NCBI GenBank assembly: GCA_018110785.1
Contig: JAGBHD010000007.1
Location: 1-51,246 of the forward strand
Direction: 5' to 3'
Length of the DNA stretch: 51,246 nt
DNA from: Oscillospiraceae bacterium
GTDB taxonomy: Bacteria; Bacillota; Clostridia; Oscillospirales; JAGBHD01
Position numbers and translations under genes: made by a program. The notes under the pieces are model-generated. The model saw only the letters and a list, made by a program, of their open reading frames with translations, was not told the DNA's origin and ran no database searches. Shown here piece after piece: positions 25,101 through 33,326 of the stretch (its first letter is position 1; the number at the start of each line of letters is the position of its first letter).

Positions 25101-25181
25101 CTACTTTTTATGTCTGAGAAGCAAGATTATGGCGGAAAAAAGTAATAAAAACGCAGAAAAAGTTACAACAATTTTTTTCAT
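25101..25181 (-). CDS. 26-residue single-helix membrane peptide
   Basis: A tiny ORF begins 17 bases downstream of the permease stop on the same strand and has AAGGA at 25194-25198 upstream. It encodes MKKIVVTFSAFLLLFSAIIL followed by LLRHKK. The composition is Lys-Lys, one strong hydrophobic helix, then Arg-His-Lys-Lys, exactly what a small regulatory membrane peptide would look like. The spacing from ribosome binding site to start (12 bases) is somewhat long. It is the last gene before a strong terminator, so it should be transcribed with the ABC genes. Function is unknown. Confidence 0.5.
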   Translation of the reverse strand: MKKIVVTFSAFLLLFSAIILLLRHKK

Positions 25182-25198
25182 TTTTTGTTATTTTCCTT

Positions 25199-27859
25199 TT
25201 AAATATTTTCATTTTTTAAGGCGTCTATCGGGTTGTCTTTTTTGATTTTTCTCATTGCATATATCATTGTTGAGAAAACAACCGCAAAAACGCTGAGAAT
25301 TGATATTCCGAGAGCGGCAACAGGAAGCCTGAAATTTACTTCGAGAGCATTCATCGCCGCAAGATAAATAAGAAAGGTTATTCCTATGGAAACGGGAATT
25401 CCGAGCATTAAAGCGCGGCTTCCGTATAAAAGACATTCGAAGCCCATCATTTTGTTAAAGCCTTTTTTGGTCATACCAACTGATTTGAGCATCGCGAATT
25501 CTCTTCTTCTGAGGGCTATGTTAGTTGAAATGGTATTAAATACATTGGCGGCGGCAATTAAGGAAATTAAGATTATAAATCCATAAGCGAAAACCTTGAT
25601 GATTAAAATAACATTTCTGCTGAATTCAACATCAGCGGCATAATCCTGAAAGGTGTTAGAGCTAAGCCCTAAGGAAACTAATTCTTTTTTCATTTCCTCA
25701 TAGCTTATAGAATGGTTATCGGAAGTAAAGAAATACTGATAGGAGCTTCCGGATAGGTTATAATCGGGGAGCACCGCGGTTTTAAAGCTTTCGGGATAAA
25801 TCATAACAACGCCGATATTATTTTGCTCTATATAAAAGGGCTTTTCATATATCGTTTTTCCCGAATAAAGGGGAGCTTTTGTTATAACCTCGCTTTGGGG
25901 AAGCTCGATAATTTCGTCCTTTGTTCCGTCTTTTAAAAACTGACAGATGATTTCGCCGTTTTCGTTTTCATATTCGTTTGAAATATGATAGCCCTCGATG
26001 GTTTTTTCGGTATAAACGGAAGTTTCAAAGCTATCAGAGGATAGAACATTGATATTAACATATTTGCTTTTTTCGGAATCGAAGGAAACATTTCCGTCTA
26101 AGGTTACGGCGAGAGGCTTTTGAGGGTTTAAAAAGCTTTCTTCCGAGAGGTTATGGACTTTTAAAAGCTCTTTGAAGCTCTTATCATCAATAAACATAAC
26201 GACGGTATAGGCTGAATCTTCTTTTAAAGTAAGATATTCTTCGCTTAGATATTTTTTATCTATTTCGCATCTAAAGGGAATTCTTTGAACATAGGCTCCG
26301 TCGGTTACGCTTTCTTTAGAAGAAAGAAGACTTAAAAGCTCATTTTTAGAAATATCTTTAAAATCGGATTCATCGCAGAAAAGGCGGAGGTCGTAACCGT
26401 TGTCGCTAAGACCTTCGGTTGCAGAGAGGGTTAAATAATCGGTAAAGGCGGAGGCGGAAACGAATAAAACTATGCTCATAAAAAGGCTTACTACTGTGCT
26501 TCTGTATTTCTTTTTATTTCGCTTATAATGCTTATTTGCCAAAACTCCCGAAAGCCCGAATAATTTATATATTATTTTAGAGGTTTTTATCGGCTTTTTG
26601 GTTTCTTTAATATCGGAAGACTGCCTTATAGCCTCAACAGCCGAAACACCAGCACCTCTTTTTGAGGGGATAAATGCCGAAATCAAAACGGTTATCAAGG
26701 CGATAACAGCCGCCGCGATAATCGAAATAAATGAAACCTTGGTTTCCATTGGAAGAGGGAAGTTTGCAAGTCCTGCGAACTTTTCGCCGACAAATAAAAG
26801 GGTTATTCCTATTCCGCCAACACCCGTTATAATGCCTATCGGAATTCCGATAGCACTGACGACGAGGGCTTCGAAAATAACCATTCTTCTCAGCTGCTTT
26901 TTTGTAGCACCGATAGAGGAGAGAAGACCGAACTGCTTAGTTCTTTCCGAAACGGAAATAGAGAAGGCATTATAAATTAAAGAAACCGAGCCGAATATAA
27001 TAAGCGCTATAACGATGGCGGCGAAAGAGGACATAGCGGCAGTAAAGCCATCAAATCCGAAAGAGCCGGAATACATTAAAACATCGGTATTTGTAGTTCC
27101 CGATAGCTCCATTTCTTTCATAAAATCATAAGTGTCGTCGGGGTTTTTCATTTTAAAATAGGCATCATAGTTATAATGAACGGAGGTGTTTTTATCGGCT
27201 ATGGTTATAGCCGTATAGCCTGGGGCAGAAAGGGGCTCGAAATTCGGGCGCTCATAAAAGCCAACGACCGTATAGCTTCTTCGCTCTTTCGGCTTTAATA
27301 TTTCGTTTGTAAGCTCGGCTGAGCCATCAGTATATACAAAGGCAGGATTATGTTGGCCGAGCGTTTCGCCATCTAAAATTCGAGAGCCTATATCAAAAGA
27401 AAGCCTATCTTCGAGCTGATATAATATTCCGCCATCTTCCGAGAGATGAAGAGGCAAGAGGATTTCGCTATCGTTTTCGGGGTATCTTCCGTTTACTATA
27501 TGAACGGGCATATTTTTTTCGAAATCTTCACCCGCACCGATAATAAAAAGATAGGGCTTATATTTGTTTTTGCAGTTTTCCAAATATGAATAGCCTAACT
27601 GCTGATCATAAACGGCATCTTCTATTTTTCCTGTTGCAAAAAGCTCTGTATATGTTCTCCATTCGATATCGAGGGCGCTTCCATGCCAATTACCGTTGTT
27701 ATAAACGGCATTTTTTAAAAGGAAATTCTGAAAGCTCGAAGCAAAGGTTGTAACGGCGGTTATCATAGCCGCCGAAAGAATAATTCCTATTATTGTAACA
27801 ATTGTTCGGGTTTTATTTTTCTTTAAGGTCTGAATAGTTACTTTATTAAAAACATTCAT
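25199..27859 (-). CDS. FtsX-family ABC transporter permease
   Basis: An 886-residue integral membrane protein with a duplicated FtsX layout. Helix one is at residues 17-37, a large external domain spans about 45-265, and three helices at about 268-400 carry SVSERTKQFGLLSSIGATKKQLRRM. Another helix near 450 starts the second unit, whose external domain spans about 475-750. Three final helices include NIALRRREFAMLKSVGMTKKGF. This is typical of permeases working with peptide- or antibiotic-sensing ATPases. It overlaps the ATPase gene by 4 bases and belongs to a module with the adjacent two-component system. The likely role, inferred from context, is defence against or export of a peptide or envelope-active compound. 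Confidence 0.88.
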   Translation of the reverse strand: MNVFNKVTIQTLKKNKTRTIVTIIGIILSAAMITAVTTFASSFQNFLLKNAVYNNGNWHGSALDIEWRTYTELFATGKIEDAVYDQQLGYSYLENCKNKYKPYLFIIGAGEDFEKNMPVHIVNGRYPENDSEILLPLHLSEDGGILYQLEDRLSFDIGSRILDGETLGQHNPAFVYTDGSAELTNEILKPKERRSYTVVGFYERPNFEPLSAPGYTAITIADKNTSVHYNYDAYFKMKNPDDTYDFMKEMELSGTTNTDVLMYSGSFGFDGFTAAMSSFAAIVIALIIFGSVSLIYNAFSISVSERTKQFGLLSSIGATKKQLRRMVIFEALVVSAIGIPIGIITGVGGIGITLLFVGEKFAGLANFPLPMETKVSFISIIAAAVIALITVLISAFIPSKRGAGVSAVEAIRQSSDIKETKKPIKTSKIIYKLFGLSGVLANKHYKRNKKKYRSTVVSLFMSIVLFVSASAFTDYLTLSATEGLSDNGYDLRLFCDESDFKDISKNELLSLLSSKESVTDGAYVQRIPFRCEIDKKYLSEEYLTLKEDSAYTVVMFIDDKSFKELLKVHNLSEESFLNPQKPLAVTLDGNVSFDSEKSKYVNINVLSSDSFETSVYTEKTIEGYHISNEYENENGEIICQFLKDGTKDEIIELPQSEVITKAPLYSGKTIYEKPFYIEQNNIGVVMIYPESFKTAVLPDYNLSGSSYQYFFTSDNHSISYEEMKKELVSLGLSSNTFQDYAADVEFSRNVILIIKVFAYGFIILISLIAAANVFNTISTNIALRRREFAMLKSVGMTKKGFNKMMGFECLLYGSRALMLGIPVSIGITFLIYLAAMNALEVNFRLPVAALGISILSVFAVVFSTMIYAMRKIKKDNPIDALKNENI

Positions 27860-28539
27860 CGGCGGATTACCTCATCGCGGGTAATTTTACCGTCTTCAAT
27901 AGCTATAATTCTATCTGCTTGTAAAGCTATGCTCTCATCATGGGTTATTACTATAAGGGTCTGATTATATTTCTGATTAGACATTTTAAGCAGCTCTACT
28001 ATTTCCTTGCTGTTTTTGCTATCCAAGTTTCCCGTTGGCTCATCGGCTAAAACAACAGCGGGGGCATTCATAAGCGCTCTGCCTATAGAAACGCGCTGCT
28101 GCTGACCGCCCGACAGCTGATTAGGAAGATGATTTTCTCTGCCCTCGAGCTTTAATATAGAGATTAGCTCTTTTAATCTTTCTTCATTTACCTTTTGGCA
28201 GTCCATTAAAACAGGGAGGGTTATATTTTCGGTTACATTAAGAACGGGGATAAGATTATAAAACTGATAAATAAGCCCTACCTGACGGCGGCGAAAGATA
28301 GCGAGGCTTTCATCATCTCCTGCATAAACATCGCAACCGTCCATAAAGACCTTGCCGCTCGTTGGCTTATCAACACCGCCGAGAATATGCAGAAGCGTAG
28401 ATTTTCCCGAGCCTGATGGTCCGATTATGGCAATAAATTCGCCGCGGTTTACCGAAAATGATATGTTGTCGAGGGCTTTTACTTCATTTTCGCCTTTGCC
28501 GTAGATTTTACTTAGGTTTTCAACTCTTAATATTTCCAT
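27856..28539 (-). CDS. ABC transporter ATP-binding protein (two-component-linked)
   Basis: A 227-residue MacB/BceA-class ATPase. Walker A is GPSGSGKST near residue 39, the Q-loop GLIYQFYNLIP, the signature LSGGQQQRVSIGRA, Walker B VVLADEPTGNLDS and the switch ITHDE. All catalytic motifs are present. GAAAGGAAA precedes the ATG. It is the first gene of the ABC unit and its end overlaps the permease start by 4 bases. A candidate promoter and inverted-repeat operator lie directly upstream. Confidence 0.94.
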   Translation of the reverse strand: MEILRVENLSKIYGKGENEVKALDNISFSVNRGEFIAIIGPSGSGKSTLLHILGGVDKPTSGKVFMDGCDVYAGDDESLAIFRRRQVGLIYQFYNLIPVLNVTENITLPVLMDCQKVNEERLKELISILKLEGRENHLPNQLSGGQQQRVSIGRALMNAPAVVLADEPTGNLDSKNSKEIVELLKMSNQKYNQTLIVITHDESIALQADRIIAIEDGKITRDEVIRR

Positions 28540-28566
28540 AGCAGATTTTCCTTTCGATAGGTTATG

Positions 28567-28628
28567 AATATATTTTAACCTTACAATATGACAAGGGGGT
28601 GAATTTAAAATAACAAAAATGTCATATT
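28567..28628 (-). promoter_or_regulatory. Promoter and candidate operator of the ABC genes
   Basis: On the minus strand TTGTCA (28594-28589) and TATATT (28572-28567) are 16 bases apart, just upstream of the ATPase start. A perfect 9-bp inverted repeat, AATATGACA (28585-28593) and TGTCATATT (28620-28628), overlaps the -35. Its half-sites are 35 bases apart centre to centre. It is a good candidate binding site for the response regulator encoded next door. Confidence 0.55.
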
Positions 28629-28633
28629 ACGAA

Positions 28634-28667
28634 ACAAAGGAACGGTTTTTTTAAACTGTTCCTTTGT
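28634..28667 (-). terminator. Hairpin at the end of the two-component genes
   Basis: ACAAAGGAAC (28634-28643) pairs with GTTCCTTTGT (28658-28667), with a further GTTT/AAAC pairing inside after one imperfect pair. It includes the stop codon of the histidine kinase gene. No good T-run follows on the minus strand, so termination may be partial. Confidence 0.4.
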
Positions 28668-29655
28668 AAAATCTTATTGTAAATAAAGTTCCTGAGCCCT
28701 TATTATTTTCTGCCTTTATGTACCCGCCCTGAGAGTTTATAATCATTCTTGAAAGGGAAAGACCGATGCCGAAGCCCTTATCTCCCGCGGTTTTTCCCTT
28801 ATAAAACCGCTCGAATATATGAGGCAAATCTTCTTCAGAAATTCCGCTTCCGTTATCGCTTATAATAATTTCCGAATAAAGGGCATTTTCCGAAGCGGAG
28901 ATTTTAATTTTTCCGCCTAAGGGAGTGTGCTCGGTGCAGTTTTTTATAATATTGCCGAGCGCCTCGCTTGTCCATAAAATATCGCCCTCAAAAAATCCGC
29001 TTGAATCTGTTTCAATAGTTTGCTCTTTAAGTTCGATAGGAACTAAAAGGGGAGAAATAGCTTTATCTATAAGCTCCTTTAAGGAAATTTTCTCTTTTTT
29101 AAATTCTATAGTTCCTGCATCAAGCTTAGATATTTTTAAAAGGGCGGTTATAAGCCAATCTATTCTTGAGAGAAGCTCATATAATTCGTGGGTAAGCTTT
29201 AGTCTTCTCTCTTCCGATATATTAGGCTCTGAAAGAAAGGAAATGAGCAGATTTATTGAGGTTAAAGGCGTTCTTATCTGATGGGAGATATCGGCTAAGG
29301 AATCGGCAAGATATATTTTATCATCCTTTAGCTTTTGGCTATATTCTCTGAGCCTTACCGTCATTTTATAAATCTCGCTTTGCAAGATTCCAAGCTCTCC
29401 CTCGCTGAATTCAGAGAATGTTATTTTGTTATCACCATGCAAGATGAGGTTTATTTCGGAAGAAAGAAGCGAAATTTTCTTATATCTTTTATAGGTTGAG
29501 ATAAGAAAAATAATAAAAAGAATAAGGCAGAGAATTAGGGTAAAATTCCCGAAAGGGATATGCCAAAGATAGGCGGAGATAATCGCGGGAATTGCGAAAA
29601 CACCGAAAGCGATAAGTGTTCTTCTTATTTCGGGATTGCGAAGAAGATTTATCAT
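28651..29655 (-). CDS. Sensor histidine kinase, short-loop (intramembrane-sensing) type
   Basis: A membrane sensor kinase of 334 residues. Two transmembrane helices (about 13-30 and 36-53) are separated by only a few residues, so there is no extracytoplasmic sensing domain. The phospho-acceptor is His125 in DISHQIRTPLTS. The ATPase domain shows IIKNCTEHTP (N box), DNGSGISEEDLPHIFERF (G1/F) and GFGIGLSLSRMI (G2). Kinases of this layout commonly sense through a partner ABC transporter, as in Bce- and Vnc/Vex-type modules. Its start overlaps the response regulator's end by 4 bases. The ABC genes lie downstream with their own promoter. Confidence 0.92.
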   Translation of the reverse strand: MINLLRNPEIRRTLIAFGVFAIPAIISAYLWHIPFGNFTLILCLILFIIFLISTYKRYKKISLLSSEINLILHGDNKITFSEFSEGELGILQSEIYKMTVRLREYSQKLKDDKIYLADSLADISHQIRTPLTSINLLISFLSEPNISEERRLKLTHELYELLSRIDWLITALLKISKLDAGTIEFKKEKISLKELIDKAISPLLVPIELKEQTIETDSSGFFEGDILWTSEALGNIIKNCTEHTPLGGKIKISASENALYSEIIISDNGSGISEEDLPHIFERFYKGKTAGDKGFGIGLSLSRMIINSQGGYIKAENNKGSGTLFTIRFYKGTV

Positions 29656-30323
29656 AGCTCCACCTTATAACCCAAGCCGCGAATAGTTTTGATAATTTCG
29701 GGGTTTTGCGGGTCGCTTTCAATTTTTTCTCTGAGCCTTTTTATATAAACGGTTAAGGTGTTGTCGTTTACAAATTCGCCTGCGATATCCCAAATAGCCT
29801 CTAAAAGGTAGGCTCTTGAAAGAACAGAGCCGCGGTTGTTAAGAAAAACAAGAAGCAGACGATATTCGAGGGCGGATAAATATAAATCCTTGCCGTTCTT
29901 TAAGGCGATACCTTTTTCGGTATCTACCTCTAAATTTTCTATTTTGATAACTGTTCCGATATTGCCCGTTAGGCGGAGAATGTTTTTAATTCTCATAACA
30001 AGCTCTCGCGGTCTGAAAGGCTTTGAGATATAATCGTCAGCGCCGAGGTTAAAGCCTGTAACGGTAGAATATTCATCGCCCGAAGCGGTTAAGAATATAA
30101 CGGGAAGAGAGTAGTTTTCCTTTATTGCCGAGCAAACTGCGAAGCCGTTTCCATCGGAAAGGGAGATGTCGAGAAGAACGATATCGAATTTTTCACGCTC
30201 TAAAATTTCGAGCGCCCCTTTTTGCCCCGATGCGCTTTTAACGAAAAAGCCCTCGGAGGAAAGAAACTCTGTTAAATTAGAAACTATTAAGCTATCGTCT
30301 TCGACAAGCAGAATTTTCGTCAT
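29652..30323 (-). CDS. OmpR/PhoB-family response regulator
   Basis: A receiver domain (about residues 1-118) with acidic pocket EDD at 8-10, phospho-acceptor Asp52 (VLLDISLSDGNG), TAS near 80 and the conserved Lys in SKPFRP near 102. A C-terminal winged-helix domain contains LSALEYRLLLVFLNN and VYIKRLREKIESDP, ending with the usual IRGLGYKVEL. ATG 30323, with GGTGA 5 bases before it, is preferred over an in-frame GTG at 30332. It pairs with the kinase downstream and most likely controls the adjacent ABC genes. Confidence 0.94.
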   Translation of the reverse strand: MTKILLVEDDSLIVSNLTEFLSSEGFFVKSASGQKGALEILEREKFDIVLLDISLSDGNGFAVCSAIKENYSLPVIFLTASGDEYSTVTGFNLGADDYISKPFRPRELVMRIKNILRLTGNIGTVIKIENLEVDTEKGIALKNGKDLYLSALEYRLLLVFLNNRGSVLSRAYLLEAIWDIAGEFVNDNTLTVYIKRLREKIESDPQNPEIIKTIRGLGYKVEL

Positions 30324-30346
30324 TATATTCACCAGCTTTCAAACTA

Positions 30347-30375
30347 ACTATACAGTAAACAAAAGAATTTTGCAA
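30347..30375 (-). promoter_or_regulatory. Promoter of the response regulator-kinase genes
   Basis: On the minus strand TTGCAA (30375-30370) and TATAGT (30352-30347) are 17 bases apart, placing the start of transcription about 17 bases before the ATG at 30323. Confidence 0.6.
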
Positions 30376-30395
30376 GACGGTTTATTTTCCCTCTA

Positions 30396-30429
30396 TTCGA
30401 CATCTTTCTTTTAAGGCTTTATATATAAT
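30396..30429 (+). promoter_or_regulatory. spoIIG-type promoter with Spo0A box
   Basis: TTCGACA at 30396-30402 is an exact reverse-complement Spo0A box (TGTCGAA). It lies 21 bases upstream of a perfect -10, TATAAT (30424-30429), where no good -35 is found at normal spacing. The Bacillus spoIIG promoter has the same logic: a SigA-type -10 activated by Spo0A~P bound near the -35. Confidence 0.6.
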
Positions 30430-30449
30430 GGAAGAAAACGGAGGGCGAA

Positions 30450-31301
30450 ATGGTAATTTACATAGATATTTTGATAGCCGTAAATTTAATTATAAATTAC
30501 CTGCTTTTGTCCGCAGTAAAGCATATTGTAAAGGCTGAAGGCGGGAAATGGCGAATGCCGCTTTCGGCAGCTTTCGGGGCGGCATATTCTTTGGTTATTT
30601 TATTGCCTCCCTTTTCTTTTTTGTTTTCTTCCTTTTTAAAGCTTTCGATTTCTGCGGTTATGATAGCTATTGCTTTCAGAAAGACGACCTTTAAAATCTA
30701 TCTTAAAAGGTTTATCTGCTTTTACATAATAAGCGCCGTATTCGGCGGCGGAATGTATATTCTCTATTTCTTTTTCGGCTCTGCTATTATGGAAATCGGC
30801 AACGGCATTACATATTTAAAAATTTCGGCGCCCGTTTTAGTTCTTTTCGCGGGCGGAATATATTTTTTTCTGAGGTTGTTACAGCGATTCTTTTTCCGCT
30901 CGGCCTCGGAAAAGGAGATTTTAAGAATTCGCATAACAAAAAACGGCAAAAAAACAGAGCTTTTCGGCCTTTGCGATAACGGAAACAGACTTTACGACAG
31001 AATGGAAAATCTGCCCGTTATAGTTTGCTCTAAACGAGCGGTAGAGACCATTATAGGCGAAAGAGAGAAAGAATTTTTCGGCGGTAATATAAGCCTTTTA
31101 AAGCCGCCTTATAAATTAGTTCCCTTTAATTCTGTTGGCGGGAAAGGGCTTCTTCCCGCATTTTCTCCCGACAAAACAGAGGTTTTTAAAAACGGGGAAT
31201 GGAAAACCCATTCAAGGGTTACTGCCGCGGTTTATAATGAGAATTTAGGCGATTATGATTGTATATTACCTAAAAATTTTTGTGAGGATGATGATTTATG
31301 A
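30450..31301 (+). CDS. spoIIGA: Sigma-E processing peptidase SpoIIGA
   Basis: An aspartic-protease-like membrane enzyme that removes the pro-sequence of sigma-E in the mother cell after the forespore signal. The N-terminal half has about five transmembrane helices (about 5-22, 38-55, 60-76, 90-108, 126-143). The C-terminal half is the protease domain with the putative catalytic Asp176 in [10 protein letters not shown]. The usual DTGN is DNGN here. GGAGGG precedes the ATG. It overlaps sigE by 4 bases, the classical spoIIG arrangement. Confidence 0.9.
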   Translation: MVIYIDILIAVNLIINYLLLSAVKHIVKAEGGKWRMPLSAAFGAAYSLVILLPPFSFLFSSFLKLSISAVMIAIAFRKTTFKIYLKRFICFYIISAVFGGGMYILYFFFGSAIMEIGNGITYLKISAPVLVLFAGGIYFFLRLLQRFFFRSASEKEILRIRITKNGKKTELFGLCDNGNRLYDRMENLPVIVCSKRAVETIIGEREKEFFGGNISLLKPPYKLVPFNSVGGKGLLPAFSPDKTEVFKNGEWKTHSRVTAAVYNENLGDYDCILPKNFCEDDDL

Positions 31302-32017
31302 AGCTTTTATTTCCTAAAATACAAAAGGAGATATCAAGGCTTTTTTTGCGCCTTTTAGGGAAAGATGTATGCCATTATATAAACGGACCTGAAACTCTGC
31401 CGCCCCCATTAACAAACGAAGAGGAAACGGAGATTTTTTCGCGCTTAAACAGCGGAGAGGACGTAAGAGAGGAGCTTATAACGAGAAATCTGCGCCTTGT
31501 TGTATATATAGCAAAGAAGTTTGAATCAACGGGAATAAATTTAGAGGATTTGATTTCGATAGGAAGCATAGGACTTATAAAGGCGGTTAATACCTTTCGC
31601 CCCGATAAAAATATCAAGCTTGCTACATATGCTTCGAGATGTATTGAAAACGAAATTCTTATGTATCTTAGGAAAACCGCTTCTTTAAAAAACGAGGTTT
31701 CTATCGACGAGCCTTTAAATGCCGACCCCGACGGGAACGAGCTTTTGCTTTCGGATATATTGGGGACAGACGGAGATACCGTTAATCTAAATATAGAGAG
31801 CATAACCGAAAAGGAACTACTGATAAAGGCAGTAAATAAGCTCGGAAGCCGCGAAAAAATGATAATGGAGCTTCGCTTCGGACTTAATTCCGGCAAGGAA
31901 AAAACCCAAAAAGAGGTTGCCGATATGATAGGAATTTCTCAATCCTACATCTCCAGACTTGAAAAGCGCATTATTAAAAAGCTTAAAAAAGAAATGGAAA
32001 AGCAGCTTACGCGATAG
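31298..32017 (+). CDS. sigE: Sporulation sigma factor sigma-E (pro-form)
   Basis: The mother-cell sigma factor. Residues 1-25 form a basic, amphipathic pro-sequence ([18 protein letters not shown]). Region 2 follows with [32 protein letters not shown], then [17 protein letters not shown] and region 3. Region 4 holds the DNA-binding [23 protein letters not shown]. At 239 residues it matches other SigE proteins. Its start overlaps spoIIGA by 4 bases. In Bacillus sigG follows, but here the next gene is unrelated and on the other strand. Confidence 0.95.
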   Translation: MKLLFPKIQKEISRLFLRLLGKDVCHYINGPETLPPPLTNEEETEIFSRLNSGEDVREELITRNLRLVVYIAKKFESTGINLEDLISIGSIGLIKAVNTFRPDKNIKLATYASRCIENEILMYLRKTASLKNEVSIDEPLNADPDGNELLLSDILGTDGDTVNLNIESITEKELLIKAVNKLGSREKMIMELRFGLNSGKEKTQKEVADMIGISQSYISRLEKRIIKKLKKEMEKQLTR

Positions 32018-32110
32018 TCTTTTGGCGCTTATCGCGCAATGAAATAAACCCTTTGGTGCTACAAATTTAAAATATTATGTGCGAAATTATGACGATTGTC
32101 AATAAATGAA

Positions 32111-32156
32111 TGAAAAAACACCACAGATTCTGAAAAGAACCTATGGTGTTTTTTCA
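32111..32156. terminator. Bidirectional terminator after sigE
   Basis: TGAAAAAACACCA (32111-32123) pairs with TGGTGTTTTTTCA (32144-32156), with an additional inner TTCT/AGAA pairing. A and T runs at the two sides allow use in both directions. The right arm reaches the stop of the minus-strand SLOG-like gene. Confidence 0.88.
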
Positions 32157-32630
32157 TAAGGTATCGGCGAGATTTATGACTTCTTTCTTTTTTCGCATTG
32201 CATATTTAAAGGCTTTATACGGTAGGCTTTTTTTATCTCTTACATAGAAAACAGATAAGTCGGAACGGTTTATAATTTCTTTATAGCATTTCATAACAGC
32301 TAAGCTATGAGTGGCTTTAACGCTTTCTTTTATAAATTCAAGATTATCAAAAAAGGAATGATACATTCCCATATTATTAAGATACATTTTAGTATAATAG
32401 GGAACGAAGCAGGAAAGGGTTATATCCGAAAGCTCTTTAACGGTATGCTTATCACCGAGAACAACATTGAGCGCTTCTCGCTCGAACTTAGTTTCGGTAG
32501 AAACAAAAACTCCCGACGGCTTTTTATCAGCAATAATTTTTCTTACGGCTTTTTTTATATGAGGCTTGATATTATCGAAATTTTCTAGCTTCTCTTCTCC
32601 TAAAAAAGAAATAGTGTAATTATTTGGCAT
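32154..32630 (-). CDS. SLOG/DUF1273-like Rossmann protein
   Basis: A 158-residue soluble protein resembling the small SLOG proteins (YpsA/DUF1273-type), which are thought to bind nucleotide-related ligands. Family-like features are the opening YTISFLGEEKLENFD, the central FVSTETKFEREA, LSCFVPYYTKMY, the RSDLSVFYVRDKK strand and the end KYAMRKKKEVINLAD. The canonical GHR and glycine-rich pieces are partly replaced (GEEK), so ligand binding may differ. ATG 32630 with GGAG 8 bases upstream is preferred over a TTG at 32660 that overlaps the preceding gene. It is co-directional with the XRE regulator and probably co-transcribed. The function call is tentative. Confidence 0.65.
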   Translation of the reverse strand: MPNNYTISFLGEEKLENFDNIKPHIKKAVRKIIADKKPSGVFVSTETKFEREALNVVLGDKHTVKELSDITLSCFVPYYTKMYLNNMGMYHSFFDNLEFIKESVKATHSLAVMKCYKEIINRSDLSVFYVRDKKSLPYKAFKYAMRKKKEVINLADTL

Positions 32631-32656
32631 AAAATACTCCAATTTAAAATCCGATA

Positions 32657-32929
32657 TCAAACATTACATAACATGGTATCAGGAAAGATAGAGGGTAAAA
32701 TCAATTTATCAGGCTGAATATCTAAGGCATCTGCGATATCAAAGAAAACATCTAAAGAAAAACTATGAGCTACATTCGGAGCCTCTATAAGGCTTAAAAG
32801 GGAGCGACTGATGCCTACTTTTTCTGCTAATTGTTCTTGTGATAACCCTCTGATTTTACGAAGAGTTGATATGGCGATACCTATTTGAATTAAACGGTCT
32901 CTATTTTTAAAGTTAACATCTTTTCCCAT
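32657..32929 (-). CDS. XRE-family transcriptional regulator
   Basis: A 90-residue DNA-binding protein with a Cro/CI helix-turn-helix: LRKIRGLSQEQLAEKVGISRSLLSLIEAP at about residues 22-50. The third helix contact region is intact. The short C-terminus (ALDIQPDKLILPSIF) resembles other small XRE proteins and has no ligand domain. GGAGGG lies just upstream of the ATG. An AT-rich TATAAT (minus strand, 32961-32956) is a possible -10. It precedes the SLOG-like gene, which it may regulate. Confidence 0.88.
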   Translation of the reverse strand: MGKDVNFKNRDRLIQIGIAISTLRKIRGLSQEQLAEKVGISRSLLSLIEAPNVAHSFSLDVFFDIADALDIQPDKLILPSIFPDTMLCNV

Positions 32930-33152
32930 AAAACCCTCCGCTAAGTGTTAATCTAATTATAATTTGCGGACATAAAAATATCAGTAAGGATAAATAAGCA
33001 TATGAACAAATTTATAAGCAAATGTAGTATTTGATAAGATTTATTATATAGGATAAGATTGTTAAAATGTTTGGTATTACTAAACAAGAAATATTTTTTA
33101 TGAGGAATTTTTATCGGGAGATGGCATTAAATTCTTTTTTAGATACACTCCG

Positions 33153-33187
33153 CTTCCCAAAATCAACATTTCTTTAATTTTGGGAAG
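33153..33187. repeat. 11-bp inverted repeat
   Basis: CTTCCCAAAAT (33153-33163) pairs with ATTTTGGGAAG (33177-33187) around a 13-base loop. No T-run follows, so it is not a typical terminator. It lies within the degenerate AraC-like region. Confidence 0.6.
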
Positions 33188-33326
33188 TGGGAGCGAGGGG
33201 AATTGGAATTTTTGCATATTCCGCAAAAGATTAAAGGCTCCATTTAAAAAAAGATATGGGATTTCGCCTAAAGAATTTAGAAAAATAAGGGGCAAAACAC
33301 TTGACTTTATAGGCTGCGACGAGTAA
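33183..33326 (+). pseudogene. Remnant of an AraC-family regulator C-terminus
   Basis: The frame ending at the TAA 33324-33326 reads, near its end, APFKKRYGISPKEFRKIRGK. This is the hallmark of the last helix-turn-helix of AraC-type regulators (FKKxxGISPxxFRK). Upstream the frame is degenerate and closed by stops, and no intact N-terminal domain is found in any frame. The gene is therefore dead and largely lost. AraC regulators often sit beside glycoside-hydrolase genes such as those downstream. Confidence 0.5.

Noticed and set aside
31375-31896. 173-residue minus-strand frame opposite sigE
   Set aside because: Antisense shadow of a clear sigma factor; composition is low-complexity Ser/Phe.
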